From: Collybia mongolica | Lineage: Eukaryota > Basidiomycota > Agaricomycetes > Agaricales > Clitocybaceae | Reading direction: 5' to 3' | Assembly (NCBI GenBank): GCA_013420905.1 | Contig: JAAXNY010000005.1 | Coordinates: 1,240,001-1,304,000 of the forward strand | DNA: 64,000 bases | Shown here: piece by piece, positions 1 through 12,600 of the stretch | Layout: each line of letters begins with the position of its first letter | How positions within the stretch are numbered: the stretch's first letter is position 1 | The notes under the pieces: model-generated | Told to the model about the DNA's origin: nothing | Databases searched by the model: none | The model's input: the letters and a program-made list of their open reading frames with translations, nothing else | Translations under genes and position numbers: made by a program

Positions 1-216
1 TTTTTAGTATACTAGTCCAGATGCTGAGATTTTTTTAGAGGGATGGGAGGCCGGGACGTGGTTGAAATGGAAATAAGTATAGCACTAGTCACTAGCACTA
101 CCGTATGTGCATGTATAGGCCATGTTGGGTCACGCATAGTATATCCATGCGCTGTATGCAGATTCGTAGACATATTTTTATTGAGGTGCGCCATACGATT
201 ATTTATGCAATTATGC

Positions 217-2487
217 CTAATAAGATTCCAAGCCCAACAAACCTTGGCAAGCACCTTCCACATCGATAATCTGCCCTTTTGTTAGAACTTCACTTGATGA
301 TAATAAGATAAGGTTCGTCTCACCTCCTTTGGTGCCGAGACAGACAATATTGTCGGCTGCGTCTTCCCCACCAGAATTTCATCCTGTAAGTGACGTTAAT
401 TATGATAACATAATTACGACAGGGAGACCGGACCTCAATCCGAATTCCAATATTATGGAAATGTTTGGGGAAGTTTGGGGTGGGAGGGACATAGATACCT
501 GGTACATGTTTGTTAGGGTACTTTCAAAATAGATAGCAGGGCACAAAGGCTAAATACCAGGTTCGACTGTGACCACCATTCCCCTTCTCAACCTGAAGAT
601 ACCCTCAGAATTAATGTAATGACCTAGAGGGGAACCGTACTTACGACCCACTTCTGTCAAAATGGCTTGATTCATGGAGGTCTAGGAGAGCGCAACCGTG
701 GTTGTTAGTGCGATTCGCCTAGTGACGGGAGATTGACATACCGATACCGATGGGGTGGCTCAAGAAATGTGGGTACAGAACGCGTTCCAAGTCCCCTGTG
801 TGCAGGCCGAAACCTATTTGGTTGAGTTCCTGTTTTAGAAGTTCGCAGGACTTTCTATGCAGCTCGTGGAGACTCAGGTTGGCGGACTCGTGGCAGAGAG
901 CAACAAGCTGCTTCTGGGCAGAGAGTATGGCTGAGTAGAGGTCTCGTTGGGGAGGGGTGAATGAACCGGATACAGGGAATGACCGTGCTGGAGTCGTAGT
1001 GAACCCACGGAAGATGGTATTTAGTAGTATTTCTTACTTATGTCAGAAGCATATCCGCTGTGAGGATACTGATTAGCTTGGGGTTGATTGTCTATGGCGG
1101 GGATACTGACTTGTATTCGCAACCAGCATCTATGAGGATGACTTCATCCTGGCGGATAACATGATTATTTGAGGTATAGTGAATTATAAGGGCATTAGGG
1201 CTTGTATTGTCGCTTCAGAACGTTGCGGTATAACTCGAAGAGTAAACATACCCAGAAGCAACAACAGGTACATAAGCCATTCGCTGTGCACCAGACATGG
1301 AGCAAAGATACTCAAAATGAGCGGCCAAGGCAGACTCCGATAATCCTGGACGTGCAAATCTCATCGTCTGTTAGGACTATGATCAGGACATATTTGGCTG
1401 ACATTGATATATATATACCGCACCTTTGCATGTGCGCGTCCACTGATGTCGGCCGCGGCACGCATGACTCTCTGTTCCGCATCGCTTTTGAAAGCCCTGA
1501 GCTTCGCCACCTCAGGCGCTAGGGGCTTTCGTTTGGTGGTGGACAATGAGTCGACTAGCGTGTCGTATTCCGAACGAGGAGCGGCAGGAGGAGATAGAAA
1601 CTTCATTACCGATTTTGTCGTTGCGCGCGGTCCCTTCCGCGTATGGGTTGGGGGGATGTCAACATATACATGAGAATAGTGGGTCATAATGGATTTGAGA
1701 TGTGAGGAAAACTGGTCGATAGAGCGGGCGTCATCCGCACGGAAGATGGTGGCAGCCTCTGGAAAGCCGGTGCTGAGGAGGTACATGACGGAAGGAGCTA
1801 TGTAAATGAAGAGAGAACTCACCGAGCTCCTTCCCACTTCTCTTTTGCGCTGTCCTTCCCTGAACAAAACAGGGTCATTCTATACCCCCTCGAATTAGAT
1901 GTCTTCTCTGCAGAGCATAAAGTGAGCTTGGATTTGACATTTCTGTGGTCGTTGACGCACCTAAGATTATGGCAGAGTCTGGCTCTTCGAATCCCGTCAA
2001 ATACCAAAAATCCGAGGCCTGCCGATATTTATAACTTGAACGACTCAGCTGTCCGCTCAATGACACCGAACATGAGCAAGCTCACAATATATCTGATTAT
2101 GACAAATGAGAGTCCGGTCGGGTTTCATAGGTGCCCTACACTTACTTCCGCTCATGTACTTAATGGGTGCGGCGACGCAAACAACAATGCTATTATCTGG
2201 TAACACGTCCATAAGATAGCGACGCCGTGTCTCATAGTCCTCCGCTGGTATTCCTGGGGTAAGGTCCTGTGGTTTAACTGTCATGGGCATGGTTAGTAGG
2301 ATGATTACGACGAGCGAACTTGAACGCATATACGAAGATGTGGATGCGACTGAAATACTGGTTGGCCGAATATCGAAGGCTTTGAGCTACAGTCTGAAAG
2401 AGCTGTCGATTCGGTAGCATAACTACGGCGCTGAGTCCTGGCGAGAGCCCGGCTCGCTGTGAAGATCGCGCGCGCAAATTTCGACAT
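217..2487 (-). CDS. ICP55: ICP55-like mitochondrial Xaa-Pro aminopeptidase (M24B)
   Basis: Metallo-aminopeptidase P family. In yeast, Icp55 trims one residue from presequence-processed mitochondrial proteins. The ATG at 2487 opens a basic Ser/Arg-rich presequence (MSKFARAIFTASRALARTQR) without early acidic residues. After an intron comes the AMP_N domain (TPGIPAEDYETRRR, then RQASDFWYLTGFEEPDSA). The catalytic pita-bread domain follows: the first metal Asp in ILIDAGCEY, the second in SDIARSFPVSG, the metal His in HFLSHPIGIDLHESSHFD, a Glu in MVVTVEPG and the last Glu in GIRIEDEILVG. The protein ends IIDVEGACQGLLGLESY, stop at 217-219. At least ten short introns; several catalytic residues sit next to exon borders. 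All five metal ligands are visible, so it should be active. It is divergently transcribed from the lipase upstream. A general aminopeptidase P is the alternative, but the presequence and the FEEPDSA context favour ICP55. Confidence 0.9.
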
Positions 2488-2779
2488 GCCTGCAGTAGAG
2501 TCGGAGTCAGAGTCGGATGGTTGTATTGTAAAAAAAATATGCAAATTCACGACAATAATAATTAGCCAAGTCCTAATTTCAATATTTCCAATTCCTACTT
2601 ATTACAATTTGCACGTTGCAACTCCGCTCCCAACCCGCATATACATAATTTGATATAATGCGCCATTTACTTTCGCAGATCTCAAAAAGAATCTAGGAAC
2701 CCGTCATAAAGTGCAAGGGGTGCTCTGAGTTAACGCTGGTAATATACGACGCATCTCATTCGCTAAGGCAGTTAAATTG

Positions 2780-2793
2780 AACCCTAACCCTAA
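2780..2793. repeat. Two-unit telomere-like motif (AACCCTAACCCTAA)
   Basis: Two head-to-tail CCCTAA units lie in the divergent ICP55/lipase region, just before the first recognisable lipase exon. The motif is the canonical fungal telomere unit and also resembles a double telobox. Two units can arise by chance. Confidence 0.5.
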
Positions 2794-2832
2794 TTTAAGT
2801 CCCCAGCATGATGGGGTAAAAATCACATGCAG

Positions 2833-5545
2833 TGCCTCAACCCCACTCTGGCAGGCTTCATGGATGCAGCAACTCTTTAAAGAGGTTACCATAGCTTTCT
2901 TCCGTACGTCGACGTTCAGTGTCCCAATGATGAAAAATTGGGACACTTATGGCAGACAAGGTATTGATTTGGCATCTGCAGCCACTTCATTTGGTTTTAA
3001 TGCTGCAAAGATCGGCACAAAATTTGGAGTGAGTGGGTTCTGACTAGACGTTTGCGTGAGTTGACGAATATCCAGTTTGCCGTAACCCGTGGAATAGCCA
3101 CAACTGCTGTGGGGATAACGACCACAGTTGTTGACCATGCCATCTTTGGGGGAAGTACAGTTACCAGGCCTGTCCTCGGAGGCGCAGTCACCACCGTCCT
3201 TTCACTCGCGGAACGAATCACCCTTGCACCTATATTCTTGAGCGAATATGTTACGTCAACATCACTTATAGCGGCGCATAGCTCTATCAATGTTCTTTCG
3301 GTAATATTTCCGGGGAGCAGCGACGCGTCCTTTTCACTTGCGTCGTTCATTACCTTGGTCCGTCGAGAATGGGCGGAACCTGCGGCCGGACAAAGCATCC
3401 CGGAGAAGCAGTATGGAATCACGCAGATCGCACGCGCCATCGTTGCCTGGGTCGCTCTGCAAGGCGTCACACAAGAGTGGCAAGAGAAGATGTGGCTAAA
3501 GCACCTCCGAGAAATCCATGTCAAAGAAGTCCCAAAAAACTCACACTCCACCTTGTCAAGAAGGTACTTTAGGCAGTCTTGATTATTGATTTCGCCCCTC
3601 ATCTCAAGTTTTGCAGGAACTCCCGCGTGCGGGTCACGTCGGACGTGATCTTCCCTGGTCATTCAGCACAGATCATAGCTGCCGACATTGGCGAGGCTCC
3701 GAAGGCTCGACGTCACACGAGAAGTAACAGTCTCTTTTCCGTTACCCCGCTGAATTATTCCCGACCTCGGGCTCCCTCCATCATTGAGCCCCCTCGACAA
3801 TCCCATGCAGAGCTTAAAGGGACGTTGCGCCGCCTATCAAAGATGGTACTAGCTGGATATGGGGGTGCCAGCCTTCTTTTTTTCGGCGTTGGATATCGCG
3901 GAACAGCATCGGCAGCAGAGATGGCTTCCGAGGAAACGCAGCTAGCCCATGCGATCGACGCATCTGAAGCTGAGGCGGCTGGAGATTTCTCAAATTCCAA
4001 AGACGTCGCAAGCCAAGAAGGTCAATACTCATGGTGGGACGTTCTGCTAGGCAAACACGATCAAGAGATATTTGAACGAGCTGCTGGACTTGGAACTTCA
4101 GGCAAAAAGGCCAAGGAAGAGCTGAAGGCTAAAATGTCTGCAACAGCTGTTTGTTGTTTCATAATTAACCTCTGGGCTATGGCTCATTACCCGAGTTTAG
4201 GTTATTGGAAGTGAACATATGATGCCCAGATTTTGGGTGCTTACTGATCACGGAAGAGGACAGATTGTTCTAGTGCTGCGTGGTTAGTCAACCTATTGAC
4301 TCGCACGGTTTAGTCAATCATCTAACATTTCGAAGGAACAATGTCCTTGAACGAAATCGCCGCCGACCTCACTTGCGAGCCAGAGGAGTTTGAGCCGGCG
4401 ATGACAGATTATTCCGAACAGGACGACAACCCCGTTCCTGGCCTGTTTACTTTCCCATCTCTGCCACAGCCGCGTTCTAGTGCATCCTCCACGACAAGTC
4501 CTCGATACCATGTACATAGTGGGATGCTCCGCATGGCGCGCGCGATGGGTGATGTTGGGAAGCCCGTGCAGCTTGCTGTGCAAGTTGCGCTCTATAATAA
4601 CCCGGATTATGGTTCGTTCAACGCCGGAATATTTGTTATACGATATTGGCTAAACTACGAAATGGCAGACCTCGTTATGTGCGGTCACAGTCTTGGAGCA
4701 GGTGTCGCGGCGATTTTGGGCATGGTATGGGGCTGTTATCCCTGACCGAGAAATCGAGGCTCAAGTTGGCTGACTTTTGCAGAAATGGGCTGATCCAAGA
4801 ACATGCCTGACAGTTCGTTCCAGTGGTCTTCCAGTTGGACGGAGGGTACATGTGTACTGCTTTGCCCCTCCGTAATTTTCGGTCTCACAGTTACCTCCCC
4901 CATCTGCTTACGAAACATCATAGTGCTTTGACAGATGTGGCATTGAGTAAACTTGCTGATCGCTTGATTGTCTCATTTGTCTACTCCCATGACGTCGTGT
5001 CCCGTCTGTCTCTGGGCTCCGTTCGCGATCTGAAGAATGCCGCCTTATGGTTGTGTGATGCGGAGGGAAGCAAGAAGCCGGGCGAAGGATGGGCCGCTGT
5101 CACGACACGTGCCAAACGATGGAAAGGGGGCTCAGGATCACCAGAGGATCTGGACTGGGTCTGTTCTCATACAAACTTCTCGTCCGTTTGACCATCCTGA
5201 CTTTTGTTGCGGACCTAGTTCGTTGCCGTACGTAAGACACTAGAAGCGAATATGCAGATGTCGAACATGTTTCCGCCAGGGCATGTCTTATGGGCGATGC
5301 GAGATAGTGACCTGCACCCGTCTCATAGATCATATCTGGCAGAAACTTCGGGACAGGTGTGGGGTGCTGATAAACTGCGTTTGTTTGAGGTGTTGGATGT
5401 TGAGAAAGTGTTTTCGCGGATTGTGTTTACGCGAGATATGTTGACGTGTGTACCTTCTTTTCTTTTTCTGGTCAGACCCTGCTGACTTGGTTTCAGAGCT
5501 CATATGCCACACCAGTATGATAAGGTCTTGCATGATTTGCTTTGA
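2833..5545 (+). CDS. sn-1 diacylglycerol lipase-like class 3 lipase
   Basis: Fungal relative of DAGL-type class 3 lipases, predicted to hydrolyse acylglycerols. A hydrophobic N-terminal region (residues about 60-130, ending before RREWAEPAAGQ) is followed by a Ser-rich linker and the alpha/beta-hydrolase core: HMMPRFWVLTDHGRGQIVLV, RGTMSLNEIAADLTCEP and HVHSGMLRMARAM. The nucleophile elbow is CGHSLGAGVAAILG. The acid is probably in YSHDVVSRLSLGS and the His in FPPGHVLWAMRDSDLHPSHR. The end is AHMPHQYDKVLHDLL. At least nine introns. The 5' end is unresolved: the first recognisable codons read through STPLWQASWMQQLF after a plausible acceptor (gcag at 2829-2832), an in-frame stop lies at 2726-2728 and no in-frame ATG occurs before 2864. 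A short upstream exon carrying the start is therefore likely. Family assignment is confident; substrate is inferred. Confidence 0.85.
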
Positions 5546-5845
5546 AGTGCCTGCGAGCGGGCATCGTTGTACTCACCATGTAGAAATAGGTGTAATTTCT
5601 GGTACTAATAATTGTCGTATTATATCCTTGTTGCAGAGCTATTTTTGTTGTTAGGATAGGATTCTGAATGTAGAGATAGATATCTGTTTCAGAAATATAA
5701 TTTCATGCCGTAATGCATGTATAGTGTAGGTCCTGGAATCGAACATGTTCTTCCTTTAGATGAATACATGCTCATGGCCTTAGCAAATCATGTCAGGAGT
5801 GATATATTTGCGATGGAAGTACATAGGAAGTATGGTCTGGCACCA

Positions 5846-6863
5846 TCACTGTGACTTCTTCTCGCTTGCACTGTAGCCTTTGGGGGCTTCTACCCTCAGT
5901 GGACTTTGGATGCTCGCCAACGCTGAGAAGCCTAACATAACCACGGGCAGAAGGATGAAAAGAGTTACCAGTAACACCGTAATAAGGCCAGGAGTCAGGA
6001 GTTGGTAACGTTTGAGAATGCCGCCTTCTGGAAGTGTTGTATTGGCTGGGGCGTTGATGGACACGAGCGCAGGGCGGACAGGCGCGAGGGGGGGAGATTG
6101 GCGTTTGTGGATAGTAGAAGCGGAGGAACCGGTGTATATGATGAGATGGTTGGGAAAATGGGTGGCAAGGAATGCTAGCTCATCTGCAAGGAAGGTATCT
6201 GGGGGCGAGAGTTATGGGAGAGGAATGCTTTACATATGATGGAGGAACATTACCATGTGTTGACATCTCATCCTTTCGGGCACCGCCAGAAACTTCAAGG
6301 GAAGGTAAGTCCATGTTAATAACATACTTCGAACCACGGGAGAAGGGTTCCTTATCGCCATTTGTAAGGTCAAGTAGGCGAGACCCGCAGCGCATGGACA
6401 CAGATTCAGCTACTGGGGCCAGGTTGAATGGTGTATCGGCCGGTACGTATTGAAATTGGCGTGCGGAAGGGGATGCAGCAAAAATTCTGCCTATTTTCGA
6501 TGACTGAGCAAGTGAACGTAGGTCTGAGGCATGAAGCTGGTAAATTGCGTCAGTCGACCCATGGACCTCATACAGTGTCGTTTCATACCCCTGGATGTTC
6601 GACAATCACTACGGCGTCGTGGTCGCACACATCTGCATTGTACAAAATTCTCTCTATCAGGGGGACTGTGTTGTCCGTCTTTGAAGAAAGACGATCAAGG
6701 GTATTAGAACTGCGTAAACGAACGGTTCCCTGGTCAGTTTTGCGTGGTTTGTGGCCAGAGTCGGTACTAACGTGCTCGAAGACCATGCAAGCAGCGGTAC
6801 AGTATTTGAAAACGCGAAAGCAAGGGGGCAGAGGGCGGCCGCGATGACAAGTCGGCCAGCCAT
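5846..6863 (-). CDS. BIG1: BIG1-type ER membrane protein (V-ATPase Ac45/VOA1-like C-terminus)
   Basis: Single-pass ER protein of the fungal Big1 family, needed in yeast for beta-1,6-glucan synthesis; its C-terminus resembles V-ATPase assembly factor Voa1/Ac45. The ATG at 6863 begins a clear signal peptide (MAGRLVIAAALCPLAFAF) followed by the family's SNTVPLLAWSS. The luminal part contains VCDHDAVVIVEHPG and the segment YVPADTPFNLAPVAES. Near the end a hydrophobic helix (LITVLLVTLFILLPVVMLG) precedes FSALASIQSPLR and a short tail ending SEKKSQ. Four or five small introns, including one right after LAWSSS. About 280 residues, normal for the family. It lies head-to-head with the acyl-CoA dehydrogenase gene (about 215 bp between start codons) and tail-to-tail with the lipase. 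Confidence 0.85.
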
Positions 6864-7079
6864 TATTACAGTCAGGATTCGAGAGACGATACTCACTAGC
6901 CGAACCAGCCAGCACCGAGTGAGCGAGCTGGCTCGGTTCCCCAATATGACCGGATCAGCATGTCATGTGACCGGTAATAACATGTGCGCATCCATGCTCC
7001 GAGCCCTAAGCGAACGACCAGATTTCACCAGTTCCGTTTACTTTCCGCCTTTTTTTCTTTTCGCCTACGTCCATCTCCA

Positions 7080-8696
7080 ATGGCATCCATCCTGAGGAAC
7101 TCGATACGTGCCGCGACAAAGGCCCGCAGATTAGCGGCTGTTCGGTGAGCTCAAATACTTAGGGTGTGGAGCTCAGAACTAACAGCGCTCCAGGACGTTT
7201 ACCTCTTCGCCATGCATTCGCTCAGAGGGCCCTTCAATAGCCTCGTTGGACAATTTCACAGAAGAAGAGCAAATGCTCCGGGAAGCAGGTATGTCGTACC
7301 TCGGTTTGTAGGTATCATTAACTCAAGGAGCTGGTAGTCAGACGGTTTGCGACAGATGTCGTTGGGCCCAAGGTCCGGGAGATGGATGAGAATGAGTCTA
7401 TGGACCCTGCGGTTATAAAGGGTCTATTCGAGCAAGGCGTAAGTTTCCTTTGGTGATATGAACCACCGCTGTCTTACCCCAACAACTTCAGTTGATGGGT
7501 ATTGAGACCAGTATGGAGCATGGGGGTTCCGAGTCCTCGTTCACTTCAGCGATCATTGCCATTGAAGAGTTGGCTAAAATCGACCCGTCCGTTTCTGTCA
7601 TGTGCGATGTGCATAATACGCTCATCAATACCATCTTCCGTACCTATGGAACCAAGGAGCAGCAGGCAAAGTTCCTACCCCTCCTAGCAGGGTCCCAGGT
7701 GAATATCGTCTAGTCGTTATGTAGCCTGTGTTCACGACCTACAGCTTGGATCATTCTGCCTCTCTGAACCCGTCTCTGGGTCCGACGCGTTTGCATTGCA
7801 GACGCGCGCGAAGAAGGACGGTGATCACTGGGTCATCAACGGCTCGAAGATGTGGATCACAAACTCCCATGAAGCCGATATATTCCTCATTTTCGCCAAC
7901 GTACGCACTCCACCCTATTGTGCCCTAGCCTCTTGTTGACCGTACTGCAGATTGACCCGAGTAAGGGCTACAAGGGTATCACATGCTTTGTTGCTACCCG
8001 AGACATGGGCATTGAAATCGCAAAGAAGGAGCAAAAGCTTGGGATACGCGCATCCTCAACCTGTACGCTCAACTTTGATGACCTCAGAATTCCTGCAGAA
8101 AACGTTATTGGCGGAGAAGGCAAGGGATACAAGGCGTGTAGTACCTCGGCTATTTTAACTCATGGCTACTGGCTGACCCGGACTGCAGATCGCAATTGAA
8201 ATCCTGAACGAAGGGCGGATCGGAATTGCTGCGCAGATGCTCGGGCTCGCACAGGGCGCATTCGACAAGGCGGTCCCATACACGTATACGCGCAAACAGT
8301 TCGGACAGCCGATTGGCACTTTCCAAGGGATGCAGTTCCAGATTGCGCAGGCGGCGATTGACTTGGAGACGGCGCGTCTGTTGACGTACAACGCGGCACG
8401 GCGGAAGGAGGAGGGCAAGCCGTTCGTGAAGGAGGCGGCAATGGCGAAATACTGGGCGAGCGTGGTCGCCCAGAGGGTAAGCGGGCAGGCGATTGAATGG
8501 GCCGGTGGAGTTGGCTTCACACGGGAGACTGGCATCGAGAAGTTCTGGAGGGATTCGAAGATTGTGAGTTCCCCCAAAGTGATATTGCACTTCTTGCAGT
8601 GCGCTGACACACGTGATTCAGGGTGCTATCTATGAGGGCACGTCGAACATCCAATTACAGACGATTGCGAAGTTCATACAGAAGGAATACTCGTAA
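7080..8696 (+). CDS. Short/branched-chain acyl-CoA dehydrogenase, mitochondrial
   Basis: FAD enzyme of mitochondrial beta-oxidation or branched-chain amino acid (isoleucine-type) catabolism, most like ACADSB. A presequence ([20 protein letters not shown]) is followed by an N-terminal helical domain starting [14 protein letters not shown]. The middle contains [20 protein letters not shown] and [17 protein letters not shown]. The C-terminal domain contains [17 protein letters not shown] and [17 protein letters not shown]. The catalytic Glu is in [20 protein letters not shown], and the protein ends QKEYS. Exons are joined by about seven short introns, including ones before [21 protein letters not shown] and [12 protein letters not shown]. 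About 425 residues, full length with all expected motifs, so probably functional. Electrons would pass to ETF. Confidence 0.93.
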
Positions 8697-9612
8697 ACTA
8701 ATCACAGTCGTAAAAATATAACCTATCATCGTCGATGCTGCTCCATCACCTTTTTAAGATTGGAACCTCCGTTTAGGCACCAGATTCAGATCCATTATAA
8801 CATACTGTAGGTTTGGTATCTCCTGTCTGTTTCTTGAGCAGAAATTTATGTACGCTAGGAATGACGTATCCATCAACACCGTACGCGTGAAAGTATACTG
8901 CATTTTGTGGCCCAGCCCCGCTGTACCTGTTCCAGAATCACTTTGGATCATGGTACATACGATCGTAAAGGGGATCTAGGGCTAGCCTCCACGCTGCCAC
9001 CGAGCCATAGAAATAACCCATCATTCATGAGATTGTCTGCATAGCCAAGAATCCAGCCCGACTCCGGAAGATGACTGGTGTGCCGGCGCTAACAGCTATT
9101 GCCGAGCGAAGTCCGTAGTTATCGGTGTATTGTTGTTATGTGTGAATTTCCAAAGCCTTCGGCGTGCCCCTATTTTGAGGATAACATGATTTTCGCTATG
9201 CCATTCTAGAGCTTTATAGGGATCTCAAAATGGCAGGTGTTATACACGTACTCGAATACTTATGAGACGTTGGACTCACTCCAAGAGCACTGACTTCCGT
9301 ATCGTTCTGAATGTTGGCACTTATGATTATCTAGCTATTTAAAATAGTTACATTACATAATAAATAGCGGCTTTATCCGATCAATTCCGCGGGGCGACTT
9401 AGCAGATTTGTTACCCTTTGGTAAAATGGCCACATTGCAGCGATTCCAGAATCGATTCTGCACTCCTGAATGATGGTCTCATAGTCCTCTTTTCAACGCT
9501 ACCAGTGTCCTCACATCAATTCTGGCGCCCCATAGGACGATACAATCTCTAAGCCAGTTTTCCGAACCAATAACTGTGTGGTACCACGATACCAAGGAAC
9601 CGCTTTAATCCC
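8697..9612. other. Intergenic region without a recognisable gene
   Basis: About 0.9 kb between the acyl-CoA dehydrogenase stop and the MED13 start. A minus-strand stretch around 8754-9100 has peptide-like but frame-shifting fragments and no acceptable start, so it may be a decayed gene. No RNA gene or repeat was seen. Confidence 0.4.
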
Positions 9613-12600
9613 ATGGCATCCAAATCACCCTCAGAACGTAGCTCGGTACCTCTGCTTCAGCTATCATTATCAGACCAACTTCTCTCCTCAACAATATCTT
9701 TACCGCCCAACCCGTCTATTGCCTACGCCAAATTCACTCCGGACCCAGCAGCCACCCTCCGACCTCATGAGAGCATTGAGGTCGCACGACGGCTAATATT
9801 AAAGCGGAATACGTCGACGCCGCTACTGGGATCCTTGTTGACGAGTGTACATATCGGTGCAGCCTCGTTTATCTACGTGTTTCTTATTACTTCCGAGAGC
9901 AACAGCTCGGAGGCCACGTCGACGCTCAATCAGTTGATATTAGACGGGTTATTTGGTGAGTAATTTTTGTTCACGTTCTCCGCACCTGTGCCGCCGGTCC
10001 GTTCTGGGATATGTAACTTCGAATGGCTTCCATGTCATCCTTTTTTAGTCGGACGTTATAACCCTAACCCTAAACGGTTATCGAGGATTCTTCGCACATA
10101 TATCATTGGATTTTCTGACTATGGCTCCTAGTAACTGAGGTGTCATGCTTCACACCGAAAGAGCTTTACCCATGTTCGGCGGACTGTTCCCTTCTTCCTG
10201 GACCTTGCCCAAAGTGTCTTGATGCGCCAATGGCGCTTGCAACGACCCCTGGATCGCTTCTGCCGCGGAAGCCACTTCGGAACATATATGGCCACTTTTT
10301 GGAATCCATCCGCATCCGTGTCTTGAACGATATTACTTCAACCTCCTGTGGGAATCCTCAACGGCACGTCAAACGGCTAAAAGGCGGGTTTTTACTCGGT
10401 TCGGTGCAAAGCACTAACGAGTGGGGATCCAACTATGCTATCGCAAGGTATGCGTTTAACACGGATGTCTCTTCGTCTCCTGAACTTGTTTCTTTTTCTT
10501 AGGCCTTTCGTCTATTGTCAACTGCAAATACATTTGTCCCGAAGCCAATCCCCGTGTTTGATAATTCATCCACTCCTCACCCAGACAACTTTCCTTCCCT
10601 TAACGCTTTCCTTGCCCCTTCCCCCAGGCACTCCTATAACTCTCCTTCCGAATGCAACCCCAGCTTTCTTCCTAGTCGAATACACCGGCCCTACATCCGC
10701 ACTTATTAAACAGTTCAAGGAGTCCTTGCAAGGCATGGGGGTGGATGGTTGGGACCACCCGGCCCCCCTTGCAACAGAATATCGACCTAGCTCAGTTAAA
10801 TCATCGAATAACGACTACACATCTCGAAGACCTGGATTTGTTATTGCTTGGATCGGTGTCGAGAACAAGCAAGGAGAGGATAAGGGGATGTTTATCATCT
10901 ACCCCAGCTCTCTATGCCTTTCTTCTGTCCCGTTGTCCCTGTCCCGTCAACCACTCAGCTTTATCCCAGAACTTCCGGCACCTCTCCAACCCTCCCCACA
11001 TGCTCCTTCCGCTTCACCCTCGACTATGGTCTCGCGACACCACTCACGTGCCAATACGCCCCTTCCTGCCCCCATTCCCATGCCGCCCGTAAGCGCTCCA
11101 ATTCCCCTCACATACTTTTCTGCAAGCCCGTCTTTCCCACCTCGCCCATTACTACCTTCCTCTCCCACATCGGATTCATTGCGTGTGTTTCGAAATTTGA
11201 CCCTCTCTAAGTCAAGAGATGTTCGTCTCGTTGCTGCGGAAGTGGGCGGTTACGTGGATGCTATTGCCCGAGAACGCGAGCGGGAAAGAGAAAGGCTGAA
11301 GCGAGAACGAGAAAGCATAGGTGCTGGTAGCTCAACATCCGCTTCTCCAATGCTCACTAGGACGACACCTGTCACGCCAGCACCTGTATCAGTAGCAACT
11401 ATACCGACACCTCTCCTGAACATGCCTGTTATGGTGGATGGTCCTTCGGCATCGACGACAACGCAGAATAATACACCGTCGGTTGTGGCTGCAACAGGAG
11501 CACCGTCCAATTCACTTGCCGTCCCAACCCAGAATTTTTATCCTTCACCTCCACAGACGATACTGCCGAATGTTGCTGCTCAAACATCTCCTTCAGCCTC
11601 GGATGAAGTCACCCCTATGCCGGCTGCAGCCACTGAATCGACTCCTTCCGCAACCTCAACCGTGCCCATGTCAAACCCTAACCCATCTTATGATCCATTC
11701 GGGAACATTGATTCTACATGGCAATCGCAACCTGGAGCCGGTTGGTCAGAGTCTCAGGCACCATATCTCGGTATGGACATGGGCATGGATTTTGACGACA
11801 TGGGTTTCGGGATGAATATGGGAATGACCATGAGTAGCAGCCGCAGTGGTACTGGGACTTACAACGCCGGGGGTAATAGTATGGATTTTGAAGACGCCTT
11901 TACGGATGACGATTTCAGCTTCTTCGATCGTCCATCGCGAACAACACCCGCTGCTCCCCCTCCTTCCGCGCCCCTTCCTATCATGAGGGCAAGTCGCGGC
12001 GGGTTTGGCCCGGCCCCATCGGCTGGGCCGGTCCCATTGGGCACGCCATCTCCCTTGTTCAACGAAGTCCATCTCACTGGACATGGTTCACTTCACCAAA
12101 TAGCTACACCACAAACTCACTCGAACCTTTCAGCAGCATGGGTTCCAGGTACGCTTGGCGAAGGCTTTACCCCCCGTTTTATGGACGATGGCTCTAGCCT
12201 CATTCCCCCAGACCTCCTTCCTCCATCCCCGGGCCAAACCCCATCAAGTCACTCTGCACCTGCTACACCCTCCATCCACATTGATAATGATCCTACTACG
12301 ATCCGGCGTCCCAGTCCTGGCTCTGGCGGCTGGTCTAGTAGTATCTTTGACCCTATACCTTTTTCATCATACCACCGGGTGGCGGACGGAAAGTATGCGA
12401 ATGGCAAATTTTCATTACCGAGTCCTCCAGATGAAGAAGATAGAACAGAGCCATTACAGCTGTCATCGAAGTTTTTCCCAACCTTTGTCTCCTCTTCGGC
12501 TGCTGCTGCTAGTGACTGGCGGTCGAAGTATGTGGCTGCTACAGATCCACGGATTGGCGTTGTTCGCAAATTGAAAAGGAAGATGACGTTTGAGCAGGGC

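Noticed and set aside
8754..8951. Minus-strand frame after the acyl-CoA dehydrogenase
   Set aside because: No supported start and several competing frames; could be a relic but cannot be shown.
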